NCBI GenBank assembly: GCA_958296285.1
Contig: OY282459.1
Coordinates: 942,367-1,006,366 of the forward strand
Direction: 5' to 3'
DNA length: 64,000 nt
Origin: an uncultured Alphaproteobacteria bacterium
GTDB lineage: Bacteria; Pseudomonadota; Alphaproteobacteria; JAPOUT01; G958296285
Shown: positions 20,598-28,220 of the stretch, one piece after another
Layout: each line of letters opens with the position of its first letter
Position numbering within the stretch: position 1 is the first letter of the stretch
Notes under the pieces: model-generated
The model's input: only the letters and a program-made list of their open reading frames with translations
Databases searched by the model: none
What the model was told of the DNA's origin: nothing
Translations under genes and position numbers: made by a program

Positions 20598-22796
20598 GTG
20601 GAGATACAATCCCACAGCATTGGGGGAAGTTCCGAGTCTATATCAAATGGGTCTGCTCCCATTTTGATCGTGGATTTCGGCAGCCAACTCACGCGGCTGA
20701 TTGCGCGCCGTGTGCGCGAGAGTGGCGTTGATTCCGAAATTATCCCTTGTGGGGAAGTGGAGACGCGCATAGCGCAAAGCAAGCCTAAAGGAATCATTCT
20801 GTCAGGAGGACCGGCCAGCCTCACCGAAGAAGACGCGCCCGGTTTCTCTGACGCCCTCTTGAATGCGGAACTGCCTCTTCTTGGAATCTGCTATGGTCAG
20901 CAGCTTCTTTGCGCCGCGATGGGGGGCGAGGTTGCGCTCTCCGAGAAGCGCGAATTCGGCCCCGCTGAGATCCAGTGTCTCCAAGAATCCCCCCTTTTCC
21001 GAAATCTCCCCGAAAGGCAAAAGGTATGGATGAGTCATGGTGATCGTGTGGAAAGGTTGCCCAAAGACTTTGTCGCTCTTGCAAAAAGCGACAACGCCCC
21101 TTATGCCGCCATAGCCCACCGCGAACTCCCTTATTACGGGTTGCAGTTTCATCCTGAGGTCGTCCATACCGACAAGGGTGCGCAAATCCTTGGGAATTTC
21201 AGCTACCGGATTACTGAAGTGTCTCAAACATTGAGGCAAACTATCCACGAGATTGGCAAGACCATTGAAGCGAATCGAACATTCACGCAAACCATCCGCG
21301 AGATTGGCAAGACCATTGAAGCGAATCGAGCATTCACGCAAACCATCCGCGAGATTGGCAAGACCATTGAAGCGAATCGAGCATTCACGCAAACTATCCG
21401 CGAGATTGGCAAGACCATTGAAGCGAATCGAGTATTGACGCAAACCATCCGCGAGATTGGCAAGACCATTGAAGCGAATCGAACATTCACGCAAACCATC
21501 CGCGAGATTGGCAAGACCATTGAAGCGAATCGAACATTCACGCAAACCATCCGCGAGATTGGCAAGACCATTGAAGCGAATCGAGCATTGACACAAACCA
21601 TCCGTGAGATTGGCAAGACCATTGAGGCGAATCGAGCATTGACGCAAACCATCCGCGAGATTGGCAAGACCATTGAGGCGAATCGAGCATTGACGCAAAC
21701 CATCCGCGAGATTGGCAAGACCATTGAGGCAAATCAAACGTTGAAGGAAGTCACCCGCAGAAATGGTTTCATCCAAGCGTCAGCGCTTCAGGGTTTGAAA
21801 GAAGGCTCTGTCGTCAAAATCGCCAAAACGCCGCGCCGAGGGACGATGGAATCCGTCCGCGACAAAACTGTCTCGGAGATCAGGAAAAAAGTCGGAGAGG
21901 GAAGAGTCGTCTGCGCTTTGTCCGGCGGCGTGGATTCGGCGGTCACAGCGCTGCTCGTCCATGAAGCGATCGGCGACCGTCTAACATGCGTGTTCGTGGA
22001 TACGGGACTTTTGCGGCGGGGTGAAGCGGAGGAGGTCGTCCGCCTCTTCCGCGATCATTTCAACATTCCGCTCGTCAAGGCGGAAGCTGAAGAACGATTC
22101 TTGAAGGCGCTTAAAGGGGTTAAAGACCCCGAAAAAAAACGCAAAATCATCGGCAAGACCTTTATTGACGTCTTTGACGAAGAGGCGAAAAAACTCGGCG
22201 GCGCGGATTTCCTCGCGCAAGGCACGCTTTACCCCGATGTGATTGAGAGCGTTTCGGTCAAAGGCGCGCCGTCTAGAACAATCAAGAGTCATCATAATGT
22301 CGGAGGCTTGCCGAAACGGATGACAATGAAACTCGTTGAGCCTCTGCGCGATCTCTTTAAAGATGAAGTCCGCGCTTTGGGACACGCGATCGGTCTGCCT
22401 GAGATTTTTGTCGGGCGGCATCCTTTCCCCGGCCCCGGTCTCGCCATACGGATTCCGGGCGAGGTTTTAAAAGAGAAATGCGACATTCTTCGCCAAGCGG
22501 ACGCCATTTATTTGGAAGAGATTCGAGCAGCCGGTCTTTACGATCAGATATGGCAGGCTTTCGCCGTGCTTCTGCCTGTAAGAAGCGTGGGCGTGATGGG
22601 GGACGCCCGCTCCTATGATTACACGGTCGCCCTTCGCGCCATCGTCTCCGAAGACGGCATGACGGCGGATATTTATCCCTTTAAACCGAAAATCCTGTCC
22701 AAGATCGCCGCGCGGATCGTCAATGAGGTCGCCGGCGTCAATCGCGTCCTTTACGACATCACCTCCAAGCCCCCCGCCTCCATAGAGTGGGAATAG
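20598..22796 (+). CDS. guaA: GMP synthase (glutamine-hydrolysing) with in-frame repeat insertion
   Basis: GuaA converts XMP to GMP using ammonia from glutamine. Domain 1 is class I glutaminase: [26 protein letters not shown] (nucleophile Cys) and [12 protein letters not shown] (His-Glu). Domain 2 is the ATP pyrophosphatase with [20 protein letters not shown], then the dimerisation domain ending KPPASIEWE. The usual linker of about 25 residues between them is replaced by ten 17-residue repeats (about 219-388), making 732 residues instead of about 520. The start is uncertain: GTG 20598 has AGAGG upstream, and GTG 20547 is possible. The frame is intact, so a full-length protein is expected. Confidence 0.95.
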   Translation: MEIQSHSIGGSSESISNGSAPILIVDFGSQLTRLIARRVRESGVDSEIIPCGEVETRIAQSKPKGIILSGGPASLTEEDAPGFSDALLNAELPLLGICYGQQLLCAAMGGEVALSEKREFGPAEIQCLQESPLFRNLPERQKVWMSHGDRVERLPKDFVALAKSDNAPYAAIAHRELPYYGLQFHPEVVHTDKGAQILGNFSYRITEVSQTLRQTIHEIGKTIEANRTFTQTIREIGKTIEANRAFTQTIREIGKTIEANRAFTQTIREIGKTIEANRVLTQTIREIGKTIEANRTFTQTIREIGKTIEANRTFTQTIREIGKTIEANRALTQTIREIGKTIEANRALTQTIREIGKTIEANRALTQTIREIGKTIEANQTLKEVTRRNGFIQASALQGLKEGSVVKIAKTPRRGTMESVRDKTVSEIRKKVGEGRVVCALSGGVDSAVTALLVHEAIGDRLTCVFVDTGLLRRGEAEEVVRLFRDHFNIPLVKAEAEERFLKALKGVKDPEKKRKIIGKTFIDVFDEEAKKLGGADFLAQGTLYPDVIESVSVKGAPSRTIKSHHNVGGLPKRMTMKLVEPLRDLFKDEVRALGHAIGLPEIFVGRHPFPGPGLAIRIPGEVLKEKCDILRQADAIYLEEIRAAGLYDQIWQAFAVLLPVRSVGVMGDARSYDYTVALRAIVSEDGMTADIYPFKPKILSKIAARIVNEVAGVNRVLYDITSKPPASIEWE
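21252..21761 (+). repeat. ten-copy 51-bp tandem array inside guaA
   Basis: Exact 51-bp periodicity gives ten 17-residue units ([17 protein letters not shown]). Nine are near-identical; the tenth is degenerate (ending LKEVTRR). Units differ mainly at two codons (Thr-Phe, Ala-Phe, Val-Leu, Ala-Leu), and units 7-9 share GAG where earlier ones have GAA, so duplication was stepwise. G+C is about 49% (25/51 in unit 1), below the gene. Each of units 1-9 has one TCGA, 51 bases apart from 21275 to 21683. Confidence 0.97.
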
Positions 22797-22928
22797 AGCA
22801 GACGCGGCAATCCGTATCTTGCAATAAATCGCGCAACTTTGTATCTGCATCTTTCGCGCCTTGCTGCGCTGTGCGCTTGAAGCGCTGCGCGCCTGAGGCG
22901 CTTTCGCCTGAGGCGCGTAGCGCATCAT

Positions 22929-23003
22929 GCGCCCTTCGTCTATCGGTTAGGACGCCAGGTTTTCAACCTGGAAAGAGGGGTTCGATTCCCCTAGGGCGCG
23001 CCA
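22929..23003 (+). tRNA. tRNA-Glu (anticodon TTC)
   Basis: The 75-nt gene has acceptor GCGCCCT/AGGGCGC, discriminator G, an encoded CCA end, anticodon stem CCAGG/CCTGG with loop TTTTCAA (anticodon TTC), and T-arm AGGGG-TTCGATT-CCCCT. The T-loop has a TCGA site (22982). The 132 bases upstream, after guaA, hold direct repeats of GCCTGAGGCGC and no gene. A poly-C tract (23004-23026) follows directly. Confidence 0.97.
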
Positions 23004-23047
23004 TCCCCCCCCCCCGCCCCCCCCCCGCGCGTCAAGCCGTCAAAACC

Positions 23048-23076
23048 TTGTCAAAAGCCAATGCGCCCGCTATAGT
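23048..23076 (+). promoter_or_regulatory. predicted sigma-70-type promoter of dksA
   Basis: TTGTCA (23048-23053) and TATAGT (23071-23076) are separated by 17 bases, a near-consensus promoter. The -10 region lies in GCCCGCTATAGTC, a 13-base string identical to part of elements R4 and R6, so the promoter may derive from an element fragment. Confidence 0.6.
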
Positions 23077-23080
23077 CCGC

Positions 23081-23155
23081 CGCAGACGCTCGCGCCGCAG
23101 ACGCTCGCGCCGCAGACGCCCGCGCCGCAGACGCCCGCGCCGTAGACGCCCGAAG
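23081..23155. repeat. five 15-bp tandem repeats in the dksA 5' leader
   Basis: Units of CGCAGACGCTCGCGC (units 1-2), CGCAGACGCCCGCGC (units 3-4) and a degenerate fifth run from just after the predicted promoter to the dksA ribosome site (GGAG at 23155). The array therefore makes up most of the 5' untranslated region; copy-number change would alter leader length. Confidence 0.85.
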
Positions 23156-23167
23156 GAGACCGAACCG

Positions 23168-23578
23168 ATGCCCGATCTCCCGAAAAACTACAAACCCTCC
23201 GAAGACGAACCCTTTATGAACCCCCGGCAGAAAGAATATTTCCGCCAACGACTCATCTCATGGAAAGACGACATCCTCAACGGAACGAAAGAAACCATCG
23301 CCCAAATGCAGGAAGACGTCTCCAAACATCCGGACGAGCTGGATAAAGCCTCCCACGAAACCCTGTCCGCGCTGGAACTCCGAACCCGCGACCGCCAGCG
23401 AAAACTCATCTCCAAAATAGACGCCGCCCTCCGCAAAATCCAATCCGGAACCTATGGATATTGCGAAGAGACCGGCGAGCCGATCGCGTTAAAGCGTCTG
23501 GTCGCGCGTCCCATCGCCACGCTGAGTCTGGAAGCGCAGGAACGTCATGAAAGAATGGAGCGAATCCAATCCGACTGA
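23168..23578 (+). CDS. dksA: RNA polymerase-binding transcription factor DksA
   Basis: DksA binds the RNA polymerase secondary channel and works with ppGpp. The coiled-coil hairpin (about residues 20-95, LISWKDDILNGTKETIAQMQ onward) is followed by the globular end YGYCEETGEPIALKRLVARP and LSLEAQERHERMERI. Only one Cys of the enterobacterial four-Cys zinc finger is present, as is normal in many alphaproteobacterial DksA. Length is 136 residues. ATG 23168 has GAAGGAG 9 bases upstream. The kinase gene downstream starts inside its 3' end. Confidence 0.93.
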   Translation: MPDLPKNYKPSEDEPFMNPRQKEYFRQRLISWKDDILNGTKETIAQMQEDVSKHPDELDKASHETLSALELRTRDRQRKLISKIDAALRKIQSGTYGYCEETGEPIALKRLVARPIATLSLEAQERHERMERIQSD

Positions 23579-25085
23579 AGGCGCGAGAGACGCCAAACAG
23601 CCCCTAAACCCCGCCGCGCTTCCCGTTCCGGCGGCGCTGTTGGACGAGAATCTCCGAATCCTCTCCTGCAATGGCGAATTTCGCGCGCTCGTCCCGAAGA
23701 GTCTGAAACAGGGCGCCGCCTTTCTTTCTCTCGTGGCGTCCCCCGATCGCCGCCGCGCCGAAGCCGCTCTGCGAAACGGCGACCGCAAGCCCAGCCCCCC
23801 AATCCGCCTCGCCGATGGCGAGATCGTGCGGCTTCACGCCGCGCAGCCCGACAGAATGCGCCGCCAAATCCTCTGCCTGACAGGCTTCGCCGATCGCGCC
23901 AAACTGGAAACCCTCTCCGCCCACGCGCAGAAAATGCAAGCCGTCGGACAGCTCGCCGGCGGCATGGCGCACGATTTTAACAATCTCCTAACCGCCATTC
24001 TCGGCGCATGCGATATGGCGGAGACGTCCGGAGAAATCCGCGAGATTCGTCAAAGCGCCCAGCGCGGCGCGGAACTCATCCGACAACTCCTTGCCTTCTC
24101 CCGAAAACAGACCCTCCGTCCCGAGCGCCTCAACCTCGCGCGGACTCTCAAAGAGATGCGCGATCTTCTCGCAAGACTCCTCGGCGCGCATATCCGAGTC
24201 CAAATCCGCCAAGACCCCAAACTTTGGCATGTCCTCGCCGACAAAACCCAGCTGGAGCAGATCCTTCTCAATCTCGCCGTCAATGCCAGAGACGCTCTGC
24301 GCGAGAAAGATCCAAAAAACCTGTCTGCCGGAACTCTCGCCATCCGCGCCTCCAACCTCCCCAAAGACAAGGTGCGCCAACTGGATTACGCCCTCATGCC
24401 CCCCGCCGACTATGTCTTATGCGAAGTCTCCGACACGGGGCCCGGAATCCCGCCTCAGGCGCTCGGACATATTTTTGAGCCTTTCTTCTCCACCAAAAAG
24501 ACAGGCAGCGGTCTCGGCCTTTCCACCGTTTATGGAATCGTCAAGCAGACCGGCGGATTTATCTTCGCCGACAACAAAGATTCGGGCGGCGCGATCTTTC
24601 GGATTTATCTGCCCCGTTATGAGCCCCGCGGCGGCGAGAGCGCCGCTTCCGCGAGAGCCGACAGAAAGGTCGCCGCTCCAAAAAAGCCTCCTCGCCAAGG
24701 GAAAAAAGCGCGAATCCTTCTCGTGGAAGACGATGACGCCGTCAGACGCTTCGCGCAGCGCGCTTTGGAAGGGGAGGGGCATGTCGTTCTCGGCGCGCGC
24801 GACGCCGAGGACGCTCTGAAAAAGCCCATCAAGACGATAGACATTCTCGTCAGCGACATTCTCATGCCCGGCATGGACGGCATAGATCTGTTGCGGCGTC
24901 TCCGCAGAGACAAGCCGGAACTGGGCGCGATTTTCATATCGGGCTATGCCGATCGCGCTTTTCAGAAGGTTCCGAAAGACGGGAATCTTCTGATGCTGCC
25001 GAAGCCTTTCGGTCTTGCCGAGCTTGGCGTTGCCGTGCGGCGGATTTTGGCGGGCGGAGAGAGCGGCAAGGCGCGCGGCGTTTGA
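23547..25085 (+). CDS. CckA-like hybrid histidine kinase, without membrane segments
   Basis: CckA phosphorylates ChpT, and through it CtrA, in alphaproteobacterial cell-cycle control. After a short PAS-like N-terminus (1-115), the kinase reads QKMQAVGQLAGGMAHDFNNL (phospho-accepting His), LAFSRKQTLRPE, N-box LNLAVNARDAL, DTGPGIPP and GSGLGLSTVYGIVKQTGGFI, all very like CckA. A receiver domain follows (LLVEDDDAVR, phospho-acceptor Asp in SDILMPGMDG, KPFG). No transmembrane helix is visible, and at 512 residues it is shorter than usual CckA. ATG 23547 overlaps dksA by 32 bases; no better start is seen. Confidence 0.85.
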   Translation: MKEWSESNPTEGARDAKQPLNPAALPVPAALLDENLRILSCNGEFRALVPKSLKQGAAFLSLVASPDRRRAEAALRNGDRKPSPPIRLADGEIVRLHAAQPDRMRRQILCLTGFADRAKLETLSAHAQKMQAVGQLAGGMAHDFNNLLTAILGACDMAETSGEIREIRQSAQRGAELIRQLLAFSRKQTLRPERLNLARTLKEMRDLLARLLGAHIRVQIRQDPKLWHVLADKTQLEQILLNLAVNARDALREKDPKNLSAGTLAIRASNLPKDKVRQLDYALMPPADYVLCEVSDTGPGIPPQALGHIFEPFFSTKKTGSGLGLSTVYGIVKQTGGFIFADNKDSGGAIFRIYLPRYEPRGGESAASARADRKVAAPKKPPRQGKKARILLVEDDDAVRRFAQRALEGEGHVVLGARDAEDALKKPIKTIDILVSDILMPGMDGIDLLRRLRRDKPELGAIFISGYADRAFQKVPKDGNLLMLPKPFGLAELGVAVRRILAGGESGKARGV

Positions 25086-25103
25086 TAATTGCGCGCCGCG
25101 AGA

Positions 25104-25131
25104 TTGACAATTCATGCGGCGAGGGTATAAT
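25104..25131 (+). promoter_or_regulatory. strong upstream promoter ahead of recA
   Basis: TTGACA (25104-25109), a 16-base spacer and TATAAT (25126-25131) match consensus in both boxes. It lies in an unusually A+T-rich gap of 272 bases between the kinase and recA. It would give recA a long leader or drive a small RNA; no second gene is visible before recA. Confidence 0.65.
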
Positions 25132-25241
25132 AATTATATCAAAAGTTGTTAATTTTCTATCTATTCAACCAGAAGTTGTTTTATCTCATGTATAAAAAGG
25201 GAACAAAAGAAGTCTTTATAGAGAAAATCATTTTTTCATGC

Positions 25242-25279
25242 TTGACAAAGACGCGCTCCAATGAGAACATTTTGGCAAC
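25242..25279 (+). promoter_or_regulatory. recA-proximal -35 box with overlapping LexA-type site
   Basis: TTGACA at 25242-25247 is a consensus -35. Seventeen bases on, where the -10 should be, lies GAAC-N7-CAAC (25265-25279), one mismatch from the alphaproteobacterial SOS box GAAC-N7-GAAC. LexA bound there would block this promoter, giving damage-inducible recA beside the constitutive upstream one. Confidence 0.5.
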
Positions 25280-25357
25280 GATTCGGACAAATGATTCGCG
25301 CCTATAATGGACTTATAGCGGAATTGTCAAACGAGGTCAAACCAGAAGGGGATGAAA

Positions 25358-26605
25358 ATGAGCAATCTGCGAATGGTGAAAGATATGGGCGGCTCGGAAG
25401 GGGCTTCCAAGCGGAAGGAGGCTCTGGAAGCCGCGCTCGGACAAATCCAGCGCGCTTTCGGAAAAGGGGCGGTGATGCGTCTTGGCGAATCGGCGGGGAT
25501 TGCCGAGATTGAAGCGGTGCCGACAGGCTCGCTCGGCTTGGACATCGCGCTGGGCATAGGCGGTCTGCCTTCGGGCAGAGTCGTGGAGATCTATGGGCCC
25601 GAATCTTCAGGCAAGACGACTCTCGCGCTTCATGTGGCTGCCGAGGCGCAGAAGCGCGGAGGCGTCTGCGCTTTTGTGGATGCGGAGCATGCTTTGGATC
25701 CCGTCTATGCGAAGAAATTGGGCGTCAAGACGGAGGAGCTTCTCATTTCGCAGCCTGATTATGGCGAGCAGGCTCTGGAGATTACCGATACGTTGATTCG
25801 CTCCAATGGCGTGGATGTCGTGATTGTGGATTCGGTCGCCGCGCTGACGCCGAAAGCCGAATTGGATGGCGAGATGGGCGATTCGCTTCCGGGGTTGCAG
25901 GCGCGTCTGATGAGTCAGGCGATGCGCAAATTGACGGCTTCTGTGGCGCGCTCCAACAGTCTTGTTGTTTTCATCAACCAGATCAGGATGAAGATCGGCG
26001 TCATGTATGGGAGTCCGGAGACGACGACGGGCGGCAACGCCCTGAAATTTTATTCTTCCGTGCGCTTGGACATTCGCCGCATTGGGGCGATCAAAGAGCG
26101 CGATGAGATTATCGGCAACCAGACTCGGGTCAAGGTTGTAAAGAACAAAGTCGCGCCGCCTTTCCGCATTGTGGAGTTTGACATTCTTTATGGCGAGGGC
26201 ATTTCGCGCTTGGGCGAGTTGTTGGACATTGGTCAGCGCGAGGGCATTGTGGAGAAGTCTGGCGCTTGGTATTCGGTTGGCGACAAGCAGATTGGTCAGG
26301 GCAAGGAGAATTCGCGGAAGTTTTTGCGCGAGAATCCGGAGATGGCTCAGAAGATTGAGGATCAGATTCGCGCGAAACTGGGTTTGACGAAGGAGGCGAA
26401 GGAGGCGCAGGAAGCGAAAGAGGCGCAGGAAGCGAAAGAGGCGAAGGGGTCGCAAGGGCAGGGACAGGAGGCGATTGCGTCTGAGCCATCTTCGCCTGTG
26501 AAGGGCAGGGCGTCTTCGTCAATGAAGCGGAATGCGGCGGGGTCTTCTGCGTCTCCGGCGTCTCCTGCGCCGCCACGAGACGATAAGGCGGTTTTAAGCG
26601 GATAA
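25358..26605 (+). CDS. recA: recombinase RecA
   Basis: RecA forms filaments on single-stranded DNA for strand exchange and LexA self-cleavage. [12 protein letters not shown] is Walker [10 protein letters not shown] is Walker B, and loop L2 is [20 protein letters not shown]. The core ends near [12 protein letters not shown] tail of about 70 residues follows, made of Lys-Glu-Ala-Gln repeats (two 18-bp units at 26402-26437) and then Ser/Pro/Ala, making 415 residues against the usual 345-360. ATG 25358 has AAGGGG 6 bases upstream, while ATG 25352 is too close. alaS, its usual neighbour, is separated by a restriction-modification pair. Confidence 0.97.
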   Translation: MSNLRMVKDMGGSEGASKRKEALEAALGQIQRAFGKGAVMRLGESAGIAEIEAVPTGSLGLDIALGIGGLPSGRVVEIYGPESSGKTTLALHVAAEAQKRGGVCAFVDAEHALDPVYAKKLGVKTEELLISQPDYGEQALEITDTLIRSNGVDVVIVDSVAALTPKAELDGEMGDSLPGLQARLMSQAMRKLTASVARSNSLVVFINQIRMKIGVMYGSPETTTGGNALKFYSSVRLDIRRIGAIKERDEIIGNQTRVKVVKNKVAPPFRIVEFDILYGEGISRLGELLDIGQREGIVEKSGAWYSVGDKQIGQGKENSRKFLRENPEMAQKIEDQIRAKLGLTKEAKEAQEAKEAQEAKEAKGSQGQGQEAIASEPSSPVKGRASSSMKRNAAGSSASPASPAPPRDDKAVLSG

Positions 26606-26667
26606 AAGGGGTAAAATCCGTGAGCCTTGCCGGCGATTCGTTTTGAAAAGAAGCGGAGACGGTTCTA

Positions 26668-27576
26668 GTGGATGGTTTGCGGAATTGGCGAGACGATGAA
26701 ACGCCTCTTTATAGAGCGAGGCGATCCGCCTCTCCTGCGCCCGATATTGAGCCCGTCATAGAACGCGCCGAGAATCTCCACTTCATGGGAAATTTGGACG
26801 ATGGGTCTGTCAAACTCATCATCACCTCGCCGCCTTATAATCTTCGGAAGGCTTATGAGAAGTCGCGATCTTTGGACACCTATCTCAAAGATCAGGCAAA
26901 GGTCATAGAGGAATGCGCGCGTCTTCTTCATCCGCGAGGCTCGCTGTGCTGGCAGGTCGGGAATCATGTTCATAAGGGCGAGGTCGTGCCGTTGGACGCC
27001 GTGCTTTATCCTCTTTTCAAGGCGCGCGGCTTGAAATTACGGAACAGAATCGTTTGGCATTTCGGACATGGTCTCCATTGCGCCAAACGTTTTTCGGGAC
27101 GCTATGAGACGATCAATTGGTGGACAAAAAGCGACCAATATGAGTTTCATTTGGACGCTGTGCGCGTGCCGTCAAAATATCCGAATAAGCGCTATTTCAA
27201 GGGACCGAAAAGGGGGCAGTTGTCGGGGAATCCGAGGGGCAAGAATCCCAGCGATGTATGGGAATTTCCGAATGTGAAGAACAACCATGTAGAGAAGACA
27301 GTGCATCCTTGTCAGTTTCCGGTGGAGTTGGTGGAGCGGCTTGTTCTTTCCATGACGTCGCCCGGGGATTCGGTGTTGGATCCCTATATGGGCGTTGGGA
27401 CGACAGTCATTGGCGCGGCGCTGCATGGTCGCAAAGGGTTGGGTTGCGACATCATTCCCGAATATGTCGCCATTGCGCGGCAGCGTTTGCAGGCTCTCCG
27501 CGAGGGAAGGTTGAAAACGCGACCTATGAATCGTCCAATTTATGATCCTCTGAAGCCAAATGGCGGGCATCGGTGA
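26668..27576 (+). CDS. type II DNA methyltransferase (beta class, probably N4-cytosine)
   Basis: This protects host DNA against the adjacent nuclease. The catalytic motif LIITSPPYNLRKAYE (about residue 52) precedes the SAM-binding motif DPYMGVGTTVIGAALHGRKG near the C-terminus, which is the beta-class order; TSPPY is common in N4-cytosine enzymes, including those paired with BamHI/BglII-like nucleases. It has 302 residues and a GTG start with GGAG about 10 bases upstream. Its stop overlaps the nuclease GTG start. The pair splits the usual recA-alaS neighbourhood. Confidence 0.88.
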   Translation: MDGLRNWRDDETPLYRARRSASPAPDIEPVIERAENLHFMGNLDDGSVKLIITSPPYNLRKAYEKSRSLDTYLKDQAKVIEECARLLHPRGSLCWQVGNHVHKGEVVPLDAVLYPLFKARGLKLRNRIVWHFGHGLHCAKRFSGRYETINWWTKSDQYEFHLDAVRVPSKYPNKRYFKGPKRGQLSGNPRGKNPSDVWEFPNVKNNHVEKTVHPCQFPVELVERLVLSMTSPGDSVLDPYMGVGTTVIGAALHGRKGLGCDIIPEYVAIARQRLQALREGRLKTRPMNRPIYDPLKPNGGHR

Positions 27577-28184
27577 GGATTGCCGCTCGCTATTCTCATC
27601 TGAACGGATGGGAGTATTTGCAGGTTCATAAGCCTTGTCTGTGGAGGGAGGTTGAGCAGGTCATTGCTCGCGTTGATGCTGAGGCTTGTAAAACCAAAAT
27701 CTCTCAAGAGAAGGGGAGAAAGGGCAAACTTCTCTACTCTCCTGAAGATATGAACAAATCTATGAAGAAGGACTTCACATCTTTTGGTTGGAAAGAGAGA
27801 CGGCAAGATGCTTGGGTGACGGATGACGAGCGAATCATCAGGGAGATAATGCTTTTTTCCCCTGATGAGCAGAAGAGGCGTATAAAAGAATTGGAAAAAG
27901 AAGCGCTTCAAACCCACAACCAGACGGATTTTGTGAAAGAGCGCGTCGCTGTTGAGGTGCAATTTGGAAAATACGCTTTTGTCGCGCATGATTTGTTTGT
28001 CAAGCATATGTCTTTTTATGTGGGGGATGTTATTGATGTCGGCATAGAAATTTTGCCGATGAAATCTATGCAGCGCGGGATGTCAACCGGCATTACATAT
28101 TATGAGAAAGATCTCTTTAACGTCATTCGGCAAGGACGCGGGATTCCTGCCGTTCCTTTGGTTTTGATCGGCGTTGTCCCCTAG
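27573..28184 (+). CDS. BglII-family type II restriction endonuclease
   Basis: The central part reads TDFVKERVAVEVQFGKYAF, matching BglII in the spacing of the catalytic residues (Asp119, Glu128, Gln130 here; Asp84, Glu93, Gln95 in BglII) and in the surrounding VEVQF-x2-Y-x-F. The C-terminal VGIEILPMKSM and YYEKDLFNVIRQGRGIPAVP also align with BglII. It has 203 residues and starts with GTG overlapping the methylase stop. G+C is lower than its neighbours. Specificity is unknown: AGATCT occurs in the window (e.g. near 46226), so it must be methylated or not the target. Confidence 0.82.
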   Translation: MRIAARYSHLNGWEYLQVHKPCLWREVEQVIARVDAEACKTKISQEKGRKGKLLYSPEDMNKSMKKDFTSFGWKERRQDAWVTDDERIIREIMLFSPDEQKRRIKELEKEALQTHNQTDFVKERVAVEVQFGKYAFVAHDLFVKHMSFYVGDVIDVGIEILPMKSMQRGMSTGITYYEKDLFNVIRQGRGIPAVPLVLIGVVP

Positions 28185-28220
28185 TGGTCGGGCGCGCGCT
28201 TTCGTGCTAAAAAGACCCCA

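Noticed and set aside
21252..21761. guaA array read as a CRISPR
   Set aside because: Units are contiguous with no unique spacers, are in frame with an enzyme, and no cas gene is near.
20802..21776. Long open frames on the minus strand and in another plus frame through the guaA repeat array
   Set aside because: A 51-bp unit without stops leaves several frames open by repetition. Only the GuaA frame has conserved domains on both sides.
23004..23034. Poly-C tract after tRNA-Glu as a phase-variation switch
   Set aside because: It lies between a tRNA gene and a promoter, not in a reading frame or promoter spacer, so no switch effect can be argued.
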